From: Paragonimus westermani
Taxonomy: Eukaryota > Platyhelminthes > Trematoda > Plagiorchiida > Troglotrematidae
Direction of reading: 5' to 3'
NCBI GenBank assembly: GCA_008508345.1
Contig: QNGE01000271.1
Coordinates: forward strand, 258,975 to 322,974
Length of the DNA stretch: 64,000 nucleotides
Shown: positions 11,802 to 22,905 of the stretch, in pieces
How the letters are laid out: each line of letters starts with the position of its first letter
Position numbering within the stretch: the first letter of the stretch is position 1
Notes under the pieces: generated by a model
The model's input: only the letters and a program-made list of their open reading frames with translations
Database searches by the model: none
What the model was told of the DNA's origin: nothing
Made by a program: the position numbers and the translations under genes

Positions 11802-11895
11802 AATCGGACTGCGGTTACGTAACGATAACCTGAGCAACTCTACCGGGTCAACTAGGTGGCCATTTGATAGAACGTGTTTTGGCGACCTTTGGTTT
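11802..11895 (+). repeat. Dispersed repeat R3, copy 1
   Basis: Shares GTCAACTAGGTGGC exactly, plus flanking CGG..TGCGGT, AACGATA, CTGA and AACGTGT/GACGTGT blocks, with 42451-42547 in the same orientation. No coding or tRNA-like feature was established; its origin is unknown. Confidence 0.5.
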
Positions 11896-14489
11896 AAGTG
11901 CGGTCAACGGGTATTGTTAACCCCTAGGGCTACACTGTCATACGTTGCTACAACAACCGAGGTGTTCTGTCAATACAAGTGCCACTCCAGCCGCGGCTGA
12001 ACTGGTCACTTATGTGAGGAACATAGTGACTGTGTACAATCACTTGGCAAGTCAACTCTCCAGTGCGTAACTGAATGCGTTATTCAGCATCCGAATGAAT
12101 ACATTGCAAAACTGAGGTATGTTTGCTAACCAAGTCTGGGTTAAATGGCCATCCCTGAAGTGTACTCACAGTTTTCTTTCATACTGCCACTTATTACATT
12201 CGTTGCCTTATTCTTGCCGTGAATATCTGTAAATCTTTCGAGATAGTTGTTACCCATCAGGGTCTTTTCACCATGTCTCTCCTCCTCGTCTGGTTACATA
12301 TGGTTCTGACCAATTCTCATTAACAGACTGTCGCTGCGAAGCTGGAGTGTGTCGGAAGTAGTGTACGTTGCGAATAGATTTACGGTAAGCAGACATTTGT
12401 AAGGTTCCGTGTTGACATCAAGTAATTAGAATGTCTAAAATGACAACCACTTATTGACATACACCTTATAAGATACCGTCTAGTTTGGATGGATGGAAAT
12501 CAGCTCACTGTAACATGCCATAAGATAACGTTCAACAATAAGATTGGGATAAAAACTGCTCAACACTTTGGAAGAAAGACACAAAAATGCCTTGTAAGCA
12601 TTCTCAAACATATCTCCGTCAACATGGAGTCCATTCTGTAGCTACCTTGTCAATGCATCAATAATTCACTTATTGGAAGTGAAACGAATTCTCTTCCGTA
12701 CAGGCAAATACACGGCAGATAATTCAGCAGAATACACAGGCTCACAATCTGGCCGGAAATTGAAATGCGTTAAAAATTAATCACAAAACATTGATGCAGT
12801 CAATCTGCTTGCCATGAAACCGATGAGCTGATTAGCACACGAAAGATTTACATCAATCTGGTTTAATCGTTCATTCGCCATTTCTGTTTAGAGTTTGTAA
12901 GCTATTTACTGCTTTTACGACAACAACTGATGAAAGTAATCGGAGTTGCCGATATCTCCTGACATCTTCTATCTAAATTGAGGAAATGGATAAAAGTACC
13001 CCAGTGATTTAAACGATAGGAACAGATAGAAACGATATTTTTTTGTGACAACCTTTAATGGCAAGCGATCAGGTAGGTTTTCCTATAAATCGGGAAGATA
13101 GTACGGACATACGAATCACAACTGATAGTTTCCACTTTGCTGAACGGCACTGTGTTCTTCACGTTGATTGACTAATGGCCATAAGAACATGAAAATCTTT
13201 GAAATCACCTCTCTCCGGGTGATCAAATTCTAAAGGGTTATCGGAACGTGGATTTGTTTTAGGCCATACCATATTTGTTGCAGAAGATTCACCTACTTGT
13301 ACGGAGTCATCGTAAAAATCTGCAGTGCTGTCGGAGTGGCGTCCACAGTTACAGCAAAAACAGATGGCTTATTTCTAACTCTCCTCAACCACGGTATTAT
13401 AAAGCAGCTCGAGTTGATCAATAATAACGGCACTGACACTGCGTTTTTGCATGTGATTCATCTAATTCTAATGCTCGTTAACCTCTCCATTTCGAGTTTA
13501 ATATAAGCCTACTTCTTCCGCCTTCATCTTTCCACGTCTCATCCACTTAGCTGGCTATTAGCAAAATGATCGCTTGCGAGATGTCATAGCCAGTCAGCGT
13601 ATATTTGAAGAGGCTCCTATTTGGATGCCAACAGCTAAATTAACAAAACCTTACCAAGAGCTCTGGTTGGTTAACACACCGTGAAAACCTAGTAGCGCCG
13701 GCACTCGCACGCAAAATTAGGAGAACAGATAGGGGTGCTTGCTGTAACAGTAAAACGTCGTTTACCAGTATGTGGGTCACGCGTTCATCTACACCGATTG
13801 TTACATCCGCTCTGATAATTGACATTGTGGCAGATTACAGATAGTTGTTATCAATAGGGTCATTTGTGGTGGAAATCTACTCGATTCATCGCTAATCCAA
13901 ACCCAGACACAACAGAAGATCTGACAAACGGCCAATCCAAATATCACGTTAAAGATGCAACATCAGGATTAGTCGAACGGTCTCAGTGTTGTGCCTTCCG
14001 TTATTCGGCAATTTACCTGTTGCGTATTCCACTAATTAACATACAGTTTATGACTTTGCATATGCTAATACGATCAGCCAATGATAGGCTGTGTTTTCCT
14101 TAATACTGTTGTACATCCATAAATTCGGCGTCCCAACTCATGAATAACAACTGCTTACTGCTACCAGTACCAGGTCTTCGCCTTATTACTCGCATGGGAG
14201 ATTTAAATTCAAGCACGATTTCTAGGGCTATTCGAAGCCCCTACTACCGAGTATCACATCACCCCACACCTCTTCTGTAAATATACATTTAGCTGTCTTC
14301 ATCAGCCTTCAGATTTCCCTTTCCGTTCAACTTAGTTCTGTCAGAACCAGCAGCAGCCGAAACCGCAATACTGCTTTTATGGCAAAAGGTTTATAAAATG
14401 TGCAAGTAAGAAATGAACCTATTGCGTAATCTCACTGTCCTGGAGAAATTTGTGCACTGTTAACACTTGAGTAAGTTTTCGCAACTCAT
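11896..14489. other. Unassigned DNA
   Basis: No gene or repeat can be supported. Minor open frames (13297-13506 plus, 13640-13825 minus, 13864-14103 plus) lack motifs. The pyrimidine-rich patch at 13455-13560 resembles those near 2.9 kb and 10.6 kb. Confidence 0.4.
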
Positions 14490-15735
14490 GTTCTGATTTT
14501 ATCTACGATTAACTTCCACTTCATAACTCGCCCCATTAGCCATTAGCACCATTTTCTTGTCATTCTTGCTTCATCTGTCAATTCTGATCTCACAAAGTTG
14601 TTCATTGGCTCATATAATTGCTCGACCTAGGAGCAAAATTTCACTATCTTATTTTCTAAAGATACCTTTGAATTGATAAAATTCTTGGAAAATGTTTCTG
14701 TGAGCGCGACAACACCGTTTTCTGTGGACACTGAATCACTTTTTACCAATATCCTTTTACACTAAGCTGTCGATTTTTTGTGATTTCACTCTATCCATTT
14801 CAATTTCTCTCATATGTCTTCGAGAACTTATCTTTCGTACACAGAAAATATTATTCAAATTTGGTGGATTTCGTCTTAAGCAGATCGATGGAGTAGCTGA
14901 ATGCAACCCTCTCAGTTCGACACTTGTCAACAATTTTCTAGGAATGATAGGCAGATCACTTTCAAACTATGTTGATTCAGCTGCATTCTAAAAATGTTAC
15001 GTTGGTCATATTTTGATTTTCACTTACCGTGATCATTTCATCACGTGTTGTAATTGCATGAATTCCTTATCCTTCTTTTTCCGCTACTTTCGAAATGGAA
15101 TATAATAATAACCTAGCCTTTTAGACATCGCACTCACTCGACAGTCAGGCGGGACATTGAGCCGCCCTGTCTTTCACAAATCCACTAAATGTGGCCAATA
15201 CATCCACTTTACCAGGTTCGTACCAGTCGACTGTAAACGCGGGTTCGTTAAAAAGTTAATCAATGAAGCCCGCCGAATTTGTGAGACTGATACATTGAAT
15301 TTGGGAGTGCAATCCTTAACAAAAACGTCTTTTGCCAATGGACGTCTACCAAGTTTTATCGGTATCCATAGCAAACCGAAACAAACCAAACCGACTGTGC
15401 ACACTATCCCTAAAAGAAATGTTTTCACACAGTGGCCATTTCGAAGGGATCACTTGACCAGCACATTTCGGTATGGGCTTCAATCCGCCTTGCCTCGAAC
15501 TTATCCTTCAAACAAACTCTTACACTCAGCCAGGGGAATATGTCTGAGTAAAGCCTAACCTTGTCTCTTTGACCATTCTGCCTCTCATATTGCCAATCGG
15601 TCCATTTGTACTTGCAGTGGCACTTGCACGGCAGACTGGATCGGTGTCGTCATCAACAAATATCGGAACATACCCCCAAGTGATTGATCAATTCTGTGGA
15701 ACAAGGCATCACCACGGCTGAAAATAGTCAACGCA
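14490..15735 (+). mobile_element. Penelope-like retroelement remnant (PLE-1)
   Basis: Translation in shifting frames gives RT landmarks in order: IYD*LPLH (LYGLPKIHK position, about 14505), LASSVNSDLTKLF (about 14560), FSVDTESLFTNI at 14718-14753 (motif A), FKFGG...QIDGVA...PLSSTLVNNFLG at about 14860-14940 (motif B), a degenerate YVDD position reading CYVGHILIF near 14995, EMEYNNNLAF then LDIALTRQSGGTLSRPVFHK (15085-15180), GQYIHFTRFVPVDCKRG, and a 133-codon open thumb region to 15558. After a stop, CTCSGTC..DWIG...IP at about 15615-15680 fits the start of a GIY-YIG endonuclease domain, which in PLEs is C-terminal to RT. At least two frameshifts, several stops and the destroyed catalytic aspartates make it inactive. 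The element class is well supported by the order of motifs. Confidence 0.85.
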
Positions 15736-16090
15736 ACCTGTCATCCTCCATTACCAAACACATTCGGATGACTGACAACATAGTGAATTCACTCAATTCC
15801 TTCACTATATAATTACATAACTCAAACCTGAAGTTGTTGGCTGTCAGTGAAGCTCTATTGATCAAAATATCGAACATCACATGTGCTTGATAAAACACTT
15901 CTGATCCCATTCGACTGTTTGCTATTCACATTACTATCAAATGCTTGAATGGATTGTATTCACTTAAGAGGCTGAAGAGATTAAGCCAAATGTCGACATT
16001 TCACAACACGTCTTTTTTCCGTTTTATTGAAGTGAGCAAAACCGATCCAGCGTTTCATAGATCTTTGATGAGTAGTCAGGGATTTGGTTT
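15736..16090. other. Unassigned DNA
   Basis: Spacer between the PLE-1 remnant and the SINE palindrome. It may contain the PLE 3' tail, but I see no boundary motif. The minus-strand 60-codon frame at 15728-15910 has no recognisable content. Confidence 0.4.
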
Positions 16091-16302
16091 ATTTTCAAGT
16101 TGACCATCACTCACATTTGATCGCAGCGTTCGCATTCAGATCGACTTTCCAGCCAGCCTCTTTCGCAAAGAAGCACTAGACTCGAGTTTCACTCTCATTA
16201 GAGCTCGTCAGTAGTGCATATCGTTGCCACGGCCGTGATCTGAACTCCGGTCATTCCATCATGAGGCAACCGCTGCGCCATTGACCTCACATCAGGCACG
16301 AC
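16091..16302 (-). mobile_element. tRNA-derived SINE with intact hammerhead (S2)
   Basis: Read on the minus strand this is a nearly complete SINE. A head carries an A-box-like TGGCGCAGCGG and a B-box-like AGTTCAGATCACG, then comes GTGGCAACGATAT, the hammerhead at 16173-16217, and a body ending in the TTGATCGCAGCG / TCAACTTGAAAAT tail block. Pol III transcription and mobilisation by a partner LINE or PLE are inferred. It lies head-to-head with S3 (16350-16560), the arms being close to 90% identical by eye, so the two form a long imperfect palindrome. No A-rich tail or target duplication could be recognised. Confidence 0.85.
16173..16217 (-). ncRNA. Type I hammerhead ribozyme, core intact
   Basis: On the minus strand: stem I strand GCACUA; core CUGACGA; stem II GCUCU, loop AAUG, AGAGU (one G-U and four Watson-Crick pairs); GAA; a minimal stem III AC, loop UCGA, GU; cleavage triplet GUC; second stem I strand UAGUGC (six perfect pairs with the first). 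All conserved core bases (C3 U4 G5 A6 N7 G8 A9, G12 A13 A14, A15.1-U16.1, H17) are present. Self-cleavage after the C of GUC is predicted from the family's known chemistry. Very short stem III loops are typical of retroelement-borne hammerheads, which often cleave best as dimers. What is seen is the motif and pairing; activity is untested. Confidence 0.88.
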
Positions 16303-16349
16303 CGAATCATCAAATCTGAACACTCAACTACTCTCGCCTGCGAGATTGT
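16303..16349. other. Spacer (loop) of the SINE palindrome
   Basis: About 47 bp of non-palindromic sequence between the two SINE heads. It ends in CGCCTGCGAGATTGT, which precedes the head of S3. Confidence 0.6.
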
Positions 16350-16560
16350 GTCGTGCCTAATGTGAGGTTAATGGTGCGGTTACCTCATGATGGAATGGCC
16401 GGAGTTCAAATCTCGGCGGTGGCAAGGATATGCACTACTGACGAGCTCTAATGAGAATGAAACTCGAGTCTAGTGCTTCTTTTCAAAAGAGGCCGACTGG
16501 AAGGTCTATCTGAATGCGAACGCTGCGATCAACTGTGAGTAATGTTCAACTTGAAAATTT
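16350..16560 (+). mobile_element. tRNA-derived SINE with hammerhead (S3)
   Basis: Starts GTCGTGCCTAATGTGAGG. It has an A-box-like GGTTAATGGTGCGG and a B-box-like GAGTTCAAATCTC, GTGGCAAGGATAT, the hammerhead at 16432-16476, and the tail ending CAACTTGAAAATTT. Inverted relative to S2. About 210 bp long, which is within the usual SINE range. The A box is a little eroded compared with S2. Confidence 0.85.
16432..16476 (+). ncRNA. Hammerhead ribozyme, one stem II mismatch
   Basis: GCACUA / UAGUGC stem I is perfect. The core reads CUGACGA and GAAAC, stem III is AC-UCGA-GU, and the cleavage triplet is GUC ending at 16470. Stem II is GCUCU-AAUG-AGAAU, where one C-G pair of S2 has become C-A by a single transition. 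The catalytic bases are intact, so weak activity is possible; this is inference. Confidence 0.82.
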
Positions 16561-19500
16561 CATAGATCTGTAATAGTGTCATGGTATACAAGTCGATAAA
16601 ACACACAAACGAACCCCACTAGTAGAGCCAACAGATAGACACAGTGGAACACAACAAGAGCTGGGCGTTCTAGGTTGACTGTCAGAAACTGGTTGTCCTC
16701 AACTGTGAGATAGAGAACTCGTTCCCTAACACAACAAACATTGGCTTGCTAGCAGATTACACTGTTACAAGAGCGCATGTAGACCAACACATTAAACTCA
16801 TGAGTGTACCGAGTGTATCAGTAAGCGGTAAGTGTTGGCTTGGATATGATGTCGCCAGTTATGGCACATTATCCGAGCAGACCGTCATTGGTCAATTCAC
16901 TTACTAGTGGACGCATCAACCTTTGTATAATTCTGTGATATGTTTGGTCATCTAGCCGATTCAAGAGATATAGACCAGAGCAAAGTAAGGTTGTATTCGT
17001 TTTTCTTTCGATTTGCACACAACCTGTAGCGTGCATATTTTGCACAACTATATGAATGGCTTACGACAGCATAATGCCCAAGGTTCAATTTTGACACTTA
17101 CACAGTTTGAGAGTACACCCTAGATAAACATCAGGCTTTAGTGGATTTATCGGCCACTTATCTGGTAGTACCTTTCTAGCCCAAACCGAAGTGAGGTAAG
17201 GTCAAGTCTTTACTGAAGCATTTTGTTAGCGGTCGCATTCTGCAATGAACACCTGGCTACAGTTGTCATACAAACGGATGTTCCAATCATCAGCATTTAC
17301 TGATTTTATGAACACCTGATAAGTGAACAGGACCCACTTGAAGCAGTTCCAATGAGCTACTGAAAAGAGGGATACTGGCGGCCAGTCTTACTGTTGTTGA
17401 ATGTGAAGTGAAAATCAATACAACCATGCATCAAACGTTTCCAGTGGCACGAAGATTGCATTTAGATGAGTGAATCCCCTGTTCGGAACAGACGACTAGT
17501 AGAGAAAAATGACAGCATGACAACAAAGTTGCCTACCTGCTGACTGATGCTGCTTTCGGAAACTGTTTCACTTGCACGATGAGCACATTGCCATGGTGTA
17601 TTCACCGGCGAGGGTCCTATGATATGGTCGAACAAGAAGTAGTCCATCGTTAGGTAGAATTTATAATGAAGCATTTCAGGAATGAACCTTGAATCATAGT
17701 AAGCAGCACAATCGCAAGTAAACTCATGTTACTCGGAGTGAGGAATCAAGGTTCATCACTGGAATTTCGATAAAAAGTTGTAAGTTTGGTAAGCAATGAA
17801 AACATCCGTTATGGTTTGCAAGGTAGCTGCCGATGCACTTCTTTTCAACAATTTGTTTAGCTGGTGTTACGACGATAGCGGTTGAATTCGAGATGGTTCT
17901 ATTGGCGAGTAAGCCAACTTGTCTCTACCTCTCTTATTGGTATTAAGAGACAGCCACTGGCAGTTGAGCTAATCTGGACGCACCAGACCTAGCTTGTTTG
18001 ATCTTGAAGTTTTTCTCCAGTATGTTCACTAAAACCTCAGCCTACCTCCTTTAGTCCTTTATTCTTAATTGAAGTAATATCTGTTCTTACATATGAACTG
18101 TCTATATAATTGACGACAGGTTTTTCGCCCCATCTGTTCCCCACGGAATTTCATGTTCAAACCTCGGATCTGATACGACCACTCTTCTTGACTAGTATAG
18201 GATTTACTTCAGCTAACCATTTGCTCAACCATCCCGAGCAGACCATGGCACAATGATATTCATCAAACGCCTTCATTTTACACTGGATATGGGATAGCTG
18301 GACGTAAGCACGAATGATGCAGTGTAAGCCACATGAAAAATGGAAACAGACACCGTTGGTTTCAGTCAATGTGACAGGCTACTCAGGGTATGGATACCAC
18401 AAAACACGTGTATATCGGGGGCTGGTAATTTTTGTGTCCACCGTTTGTGAGCTGCTATCTTAAGGACGGTTGTGCACTAATTTTGTCAAATATACTAGAC
18501 AGCCAACATGCAATCCTTCTTTATGCCATCTAGGCGACTAAATTCATCCGGTAGGTGAATACCGTTGGTACTGTCTTATTCATTCTGTCTTCTCTGGTGA
18601 GAAATAATCCGAAAGCGGACCTTCGATCTGCACCTCTGCGAATGATGTGGACTGCAGCCCCTCTCTACTAGTCGAGCAGATAGGTATACGCTGATGTGTC
18701 CCTGGACCATACGCGTTGGGTTCCATTGAATTTCATTTATGTGACAGCACTGGATTGCCATAACCTGATTAAACGAGTTCAGTCGTTCTGTTTGAAAATA
18801 CTCAATAATGAATGTCACTGACTAAGACATTGTCTTTCGTTCCGCATTTGGACATTAAATATCTTTAGGTACAGTATTCGTATCTTGTTGGAATTTCTAT
18901 GGTATTAGCTTGAGTGACCAGGTTCAACGTCAATTTCTATAGCGACATCTTGCAGTTGAGTCGGACGCGCGCAGTTTTGTTCACAAAGTGTTCACAGAAC
19001 AGATCAACAACAGCAATATTGCAGGATAAGCTTAAGCCTAATGCAGCTTGCGACTCTTCAGCAGGCAATGCCACTAAAACTGCGACATCTAGGAAACTGT
19101 CACACCGAGCTCTGTTGGTTAAAGGCCTGGCAATCACAAGATATTTAACCCGTAGTCGCGAAGTTGAATCTGTAGGTCTTTTCTCAGTTGATCTGATTGT
19201 GACTGTTAGATAATTGTGTTCACTTGGGCCATGACTACTATCGTTATTTTATAACTCAAACACACTTAGTTAAATGCCGTCCAGTTGATGAAGTTCTGAG
19301 TATGTAGAGAACTGAAGATCCTCCCTCAGATGATATAAAGCCTACTCTTGACCAAACTTATCAGAAAGGTGGAGGTGTTCAGTGTGGATTTGCTCCGAAA
19401 TGAGCTGTTTTCTTTCTTCTCCTCTACTGATACCGAGTCGGTCCATATCTGGTGAGAAGTGGAATAGACGAATGAAGATTACGTCCAGGAGAAAATGAGA

Positions 19501-20184
19501 AATGATGGTTTACTGAGTAACTGGCATTTATCTTTGACTATTTAGATGACCAACACAAAGAGGCAAATAACAATGAATTTGCTGATTCGAGTTCAGTGAG
19601 TGAGTTTGTAAAATGCTAGGCTGACCATAATGTGGACTTAAGCTTAGAGATAGAAGAAAAAGAATGAGGAATCATGCGTTCCTGCAACAGATTTTAGTGT
19701 CAGTTAAGACGGTGACAACATGCACACATGTGAGGTGTGTAGCGCAGTTAAAAAAACTTTATAGAACAGACAGAGCAATGCGGGGAAAGTCTAAATCAAA
19801 TGCAACTGGCAGTTAGTTGAATACTCTAGGAAAATATTAATGAAACATTGTGGTGTACCCAGCAGTCGGTTTCAGTTACGAATTGTCTGACTGGTTCATT
19901 ATAAGTTACCGGTTACCATATTTTCGTATTCACTCGTCCACTGTGAGTGTGCACCCTTATCTAGGGGGACCATTGAGTTGCAACGTGGTTGCTCCGGCTA
20001 ATCTCTCTTCAGCCGCACTGCTCTGCTAAGGTGGTTCCCAGCATATGCCCCCATTACTCGCTTGAGGCGGTTTGTCTCAAGTGCGTCACACCTAGACTAC
20101 CCGAAACCGGAGTGGATTTGCAACGGTTTGCCACCTGCCCCGAACCCCAGTAGTCCAACATTGAAAACTGCGATCGATCGGTCG
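16561..20184. other. Unassigned DNA, 3.6 kb
   Basis: No gene can be supported. Frames at 17462-17674, 18157-18369, 18576-18818 (minus) and 18914-19213 (plus) are of chance size without motifs. GTGACAGGCTA near 18371 matches a block of repeat R1, but the flanks do not align convincingly. No RNA gene was seen. Confidence 0.4.
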
Positions 20185-20320
20185 ATTAGTGTGGGTGTTT
20201 CCAGCCCTGTCCCCAGGTGTCAAGGTAGCCAACAGACTGGTACTAGGATGGCTACCGCTCTACCACCGGAAACAAGGCTTGCCCGACCTATCTGGCCGTT
20301 CGGACCTCGACCACGGCCGA
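20185..20320 (-). repeat. GC-rich dispersed repeat R2, copy 2
   Basis: The reverse complement aligns with 7470-7690 through TTCCGGTGG, CGGTAGCCATC, TTGGCTACC and AACACCC. A 91-codon plus-strand frame (20062-20337) covers it, but opposite orientation of open frames in the two copies argues against coding meaning. The surrounding 20060-20560 stays GC-rich. Confidence 0.5.
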
Positions 20321-22775
20321 AGCCTATGCTAGACTGAGTGGATCGCTCATGTACTCACAGACAGAAGACCAGTTTGCCAGAGGTGTTGTCCGTGTGCATT
20401 CTGCGTCGTACGAACTCATCCTCACGTTCACTTCTCACCATGTCCCCGCGTCCGCCCGAAAATTCGGGGCATGGAAGTTGGCTTTGTTTACTCCCTTCAC
20501 CTGGTGGTTTTGTGAGAACAAACCAATCCGCTTCTGTCAAATTTACCCCCTGTGCAAATTAGCCGTTCACCGCTGAAGCCCAGAGAACCCCCTTGGGACA
20601 TCTTGAAATGGCATATAGACACGCGAGTGTTATCGAGACACCTCATCTATGAGAGGTACAGAAACTATCGCCGCTACACTTGATTATCCTGCAAATGAGT
20701 TGTCCATGCAGTTACTTTCACCGATGTGCAAATATGGTGCTGGAACGAATTTTACCGCAGACGTGTTTATCGTCTTCATTTGGCAATTCCGTAACACACT
20801 CACATGCAACCATTCCGCTGGGAATCGTAAAAATGACTTGTCATAGACTGACGCTATCCCATTCCTTTCGACCAGTCTGGAAACCACACTTACACCTAAG
20901 AATAACTGTCTTATGTCTGTGGGTTTATATAACTTACCCCACCAAGTATCCGACACGCGAGGCGCTGTGTATAGCTTAACCATTGCCTATGAACAGCTTT
21001 TTTGTTCTGATGCATACCGTCTGTTTTCCCGAAATTTTGTCATGTGGGTCTTTGCTAATTTTGTCTTTATGTGATAAATAATTTAGATTAGCGGAACTTT
21101 GAGAATTGGCCACGAATTAGCTGATATTTAGCTTCCATTCAGGCGCTGCTAGTTTCTTTTTGGGTCACTTCCAAATATGGTGTACAGACAGAAAGAACCA
21201 CTAGGTTATGAACAAACCACATACGGTGGTCCGCGATCGCCAGCATCCTTTGTTTTCAGCTGCTTAAGTGCAGTCAGCTATACAGCCAAGATGCCCGACA
21301 CGGAAAATCTTGGACTCTACCAGTGAACAAAAATTCAAACGGCTCGTTTTTGTCGTCTGTGTAAAGAAACGGACCGAGCTAACAGGTAACCGGCATACCC
21401 TTTTTTATTGCTTGGCACTCACCTCGGATGTGTGGGACAGACAGGACCTATAAACGAACGTAAAAAGTAAACATTCCCTGTGACAACCCTAAATACGTGT
21501 CTTTTTTTACCGTACCTTTCATCTGAGTGACAATAATGTTATCTGTAGTCCGATTACTTCGGCGAAATCGTAAAACCAGTCATCATGGCATGAATCGTAT
21601 TTGGTGATTTTTAGATAGACAACAAGTCTACCGCCGCACAGTCAGAGCTTTATGGTAAACTACAAGCATGCATGTCACAGTTAATTCATAAACAAAATTT
21701 CATGTCCACGTATCTTAGTTCGTCATCTTGCACAGCCGTCAATCGATTTCTCCGGATGAATTCAACTATAGAGGCCGCCCGATCAGTTGACCTGTGTACA
21801 ACGGAAGTTGAACAGTCAAGCTGTTTGTTTAGTCTGCTGTCGACAAGCTATGGTACCACCACGATTAGCATGTCAGTAATTTCTGACTGACCTGCTGCAC
21901 TTGCAAAGCATGGAGAGTGTGTTCGCATATGAACTCAATCTGTTGTTAATGAACAATTCATTTGGTCGTTGACAATGATTACGTTAGATTTCTTGTCGAC
22001 GGATCACACACTGGGCCTCGCATTCGTTTATACACAGGGCACTGACTAACGTAGTAACTGTGTCATGGGTTCGTGGTAAACACATTTGAATGGAAAGGAC
22101 TTGCTTGATACTGAAGACGAGTTGGAAGGAAACATAAACGCTGTACTCTGACAGATACCAACTGCCTTTTGACTATATCAGCTAACCCATATATCTTATA
22201 AAATCTCGTTAGATAATTGCGGTGAGGTTTTCAAACAACTGGCTACTAAAGTTTTCATCCAGTCGCTGACGTTACTGATGGGTAAGTTGTAATACTTGTT
22301 GGTTGTTCGAAACAGAACTGGAATTAGAGCAGTCTCGTTTCACTTAAGAGTAGCACTAGTCATGCATTAAAACAAATATCACTTCCCATGGTAGATTTGC
22401 GTAGAGCAGACAAGAGGCACATACTATAAGAAGGTATGTCTCGGGAGATTCCATTGAGTCCACACTGGTGTTTGCTGCAGACGAGTAAAGTGTATAAAAG
22501 TGAGAAACAAAAAATACGGAAGAGATCACAGTTTAGAATTTGTTGGGTGACAACCTTGACAACATATTCTAGCAATTAAATGGCTCTGAAAAATAAGGCG
22601 TAACCTGTAGTACTTTTGTAAGTAAATAACGGTTCGAAACACCATGTCGTAGCAAGTGTCGAGCAAAGCAAAAGATTAGGGTTATGTTGATGCCAGACTG
22701 GAGTGAACCGACTGCGAGTGATCGATGTGCTAGCATGACCTTTCAGGTCATGATCACATATTTCGAACCCGTGTA
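20321..22775. other. Unassigned DNA
   Basis: GC-rich until about 20560, then ordinary. Overlapping opposite-strand frames at 20338-20576 and 20649-20983 are mutual shadows with no recognised domain. Nothing else is supportable. Confidence 0.4.
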
Positions 22776-22905
22776 ACGCAAATGTTTTCTGTCTGCTTAA
22801 ACTAAGCAGTCTTCGTGTTCCACATATATGATTTTCCAGGACAAAGCAGGTTTCCAGAAAACAAAGCACTTCAGTTTGCACGACATTTTCGAACCAGCTG
22901 TCTAA
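22776..22905 (+). repeat. Coding-type repeat of unknown family, copy 2
   Basis: The plus strand encodes F.DKAGFQKTKH followed by DIFEPAV, matching the minus-strand translation at 8110-8212. The overlapping minus-strand 101-codon frame (22576-22881) is therefore likely a shadow. Stops surround the block. I cannot assign a family; a retroelement gag or ORF1 is one possibility. Confidence 0.5.

Noticed and set aside
18340..18400. Possible further R1 copy around GTGACAGGCTA
   Set aside because: Only a short block matches; the flanks do not align over enough length.
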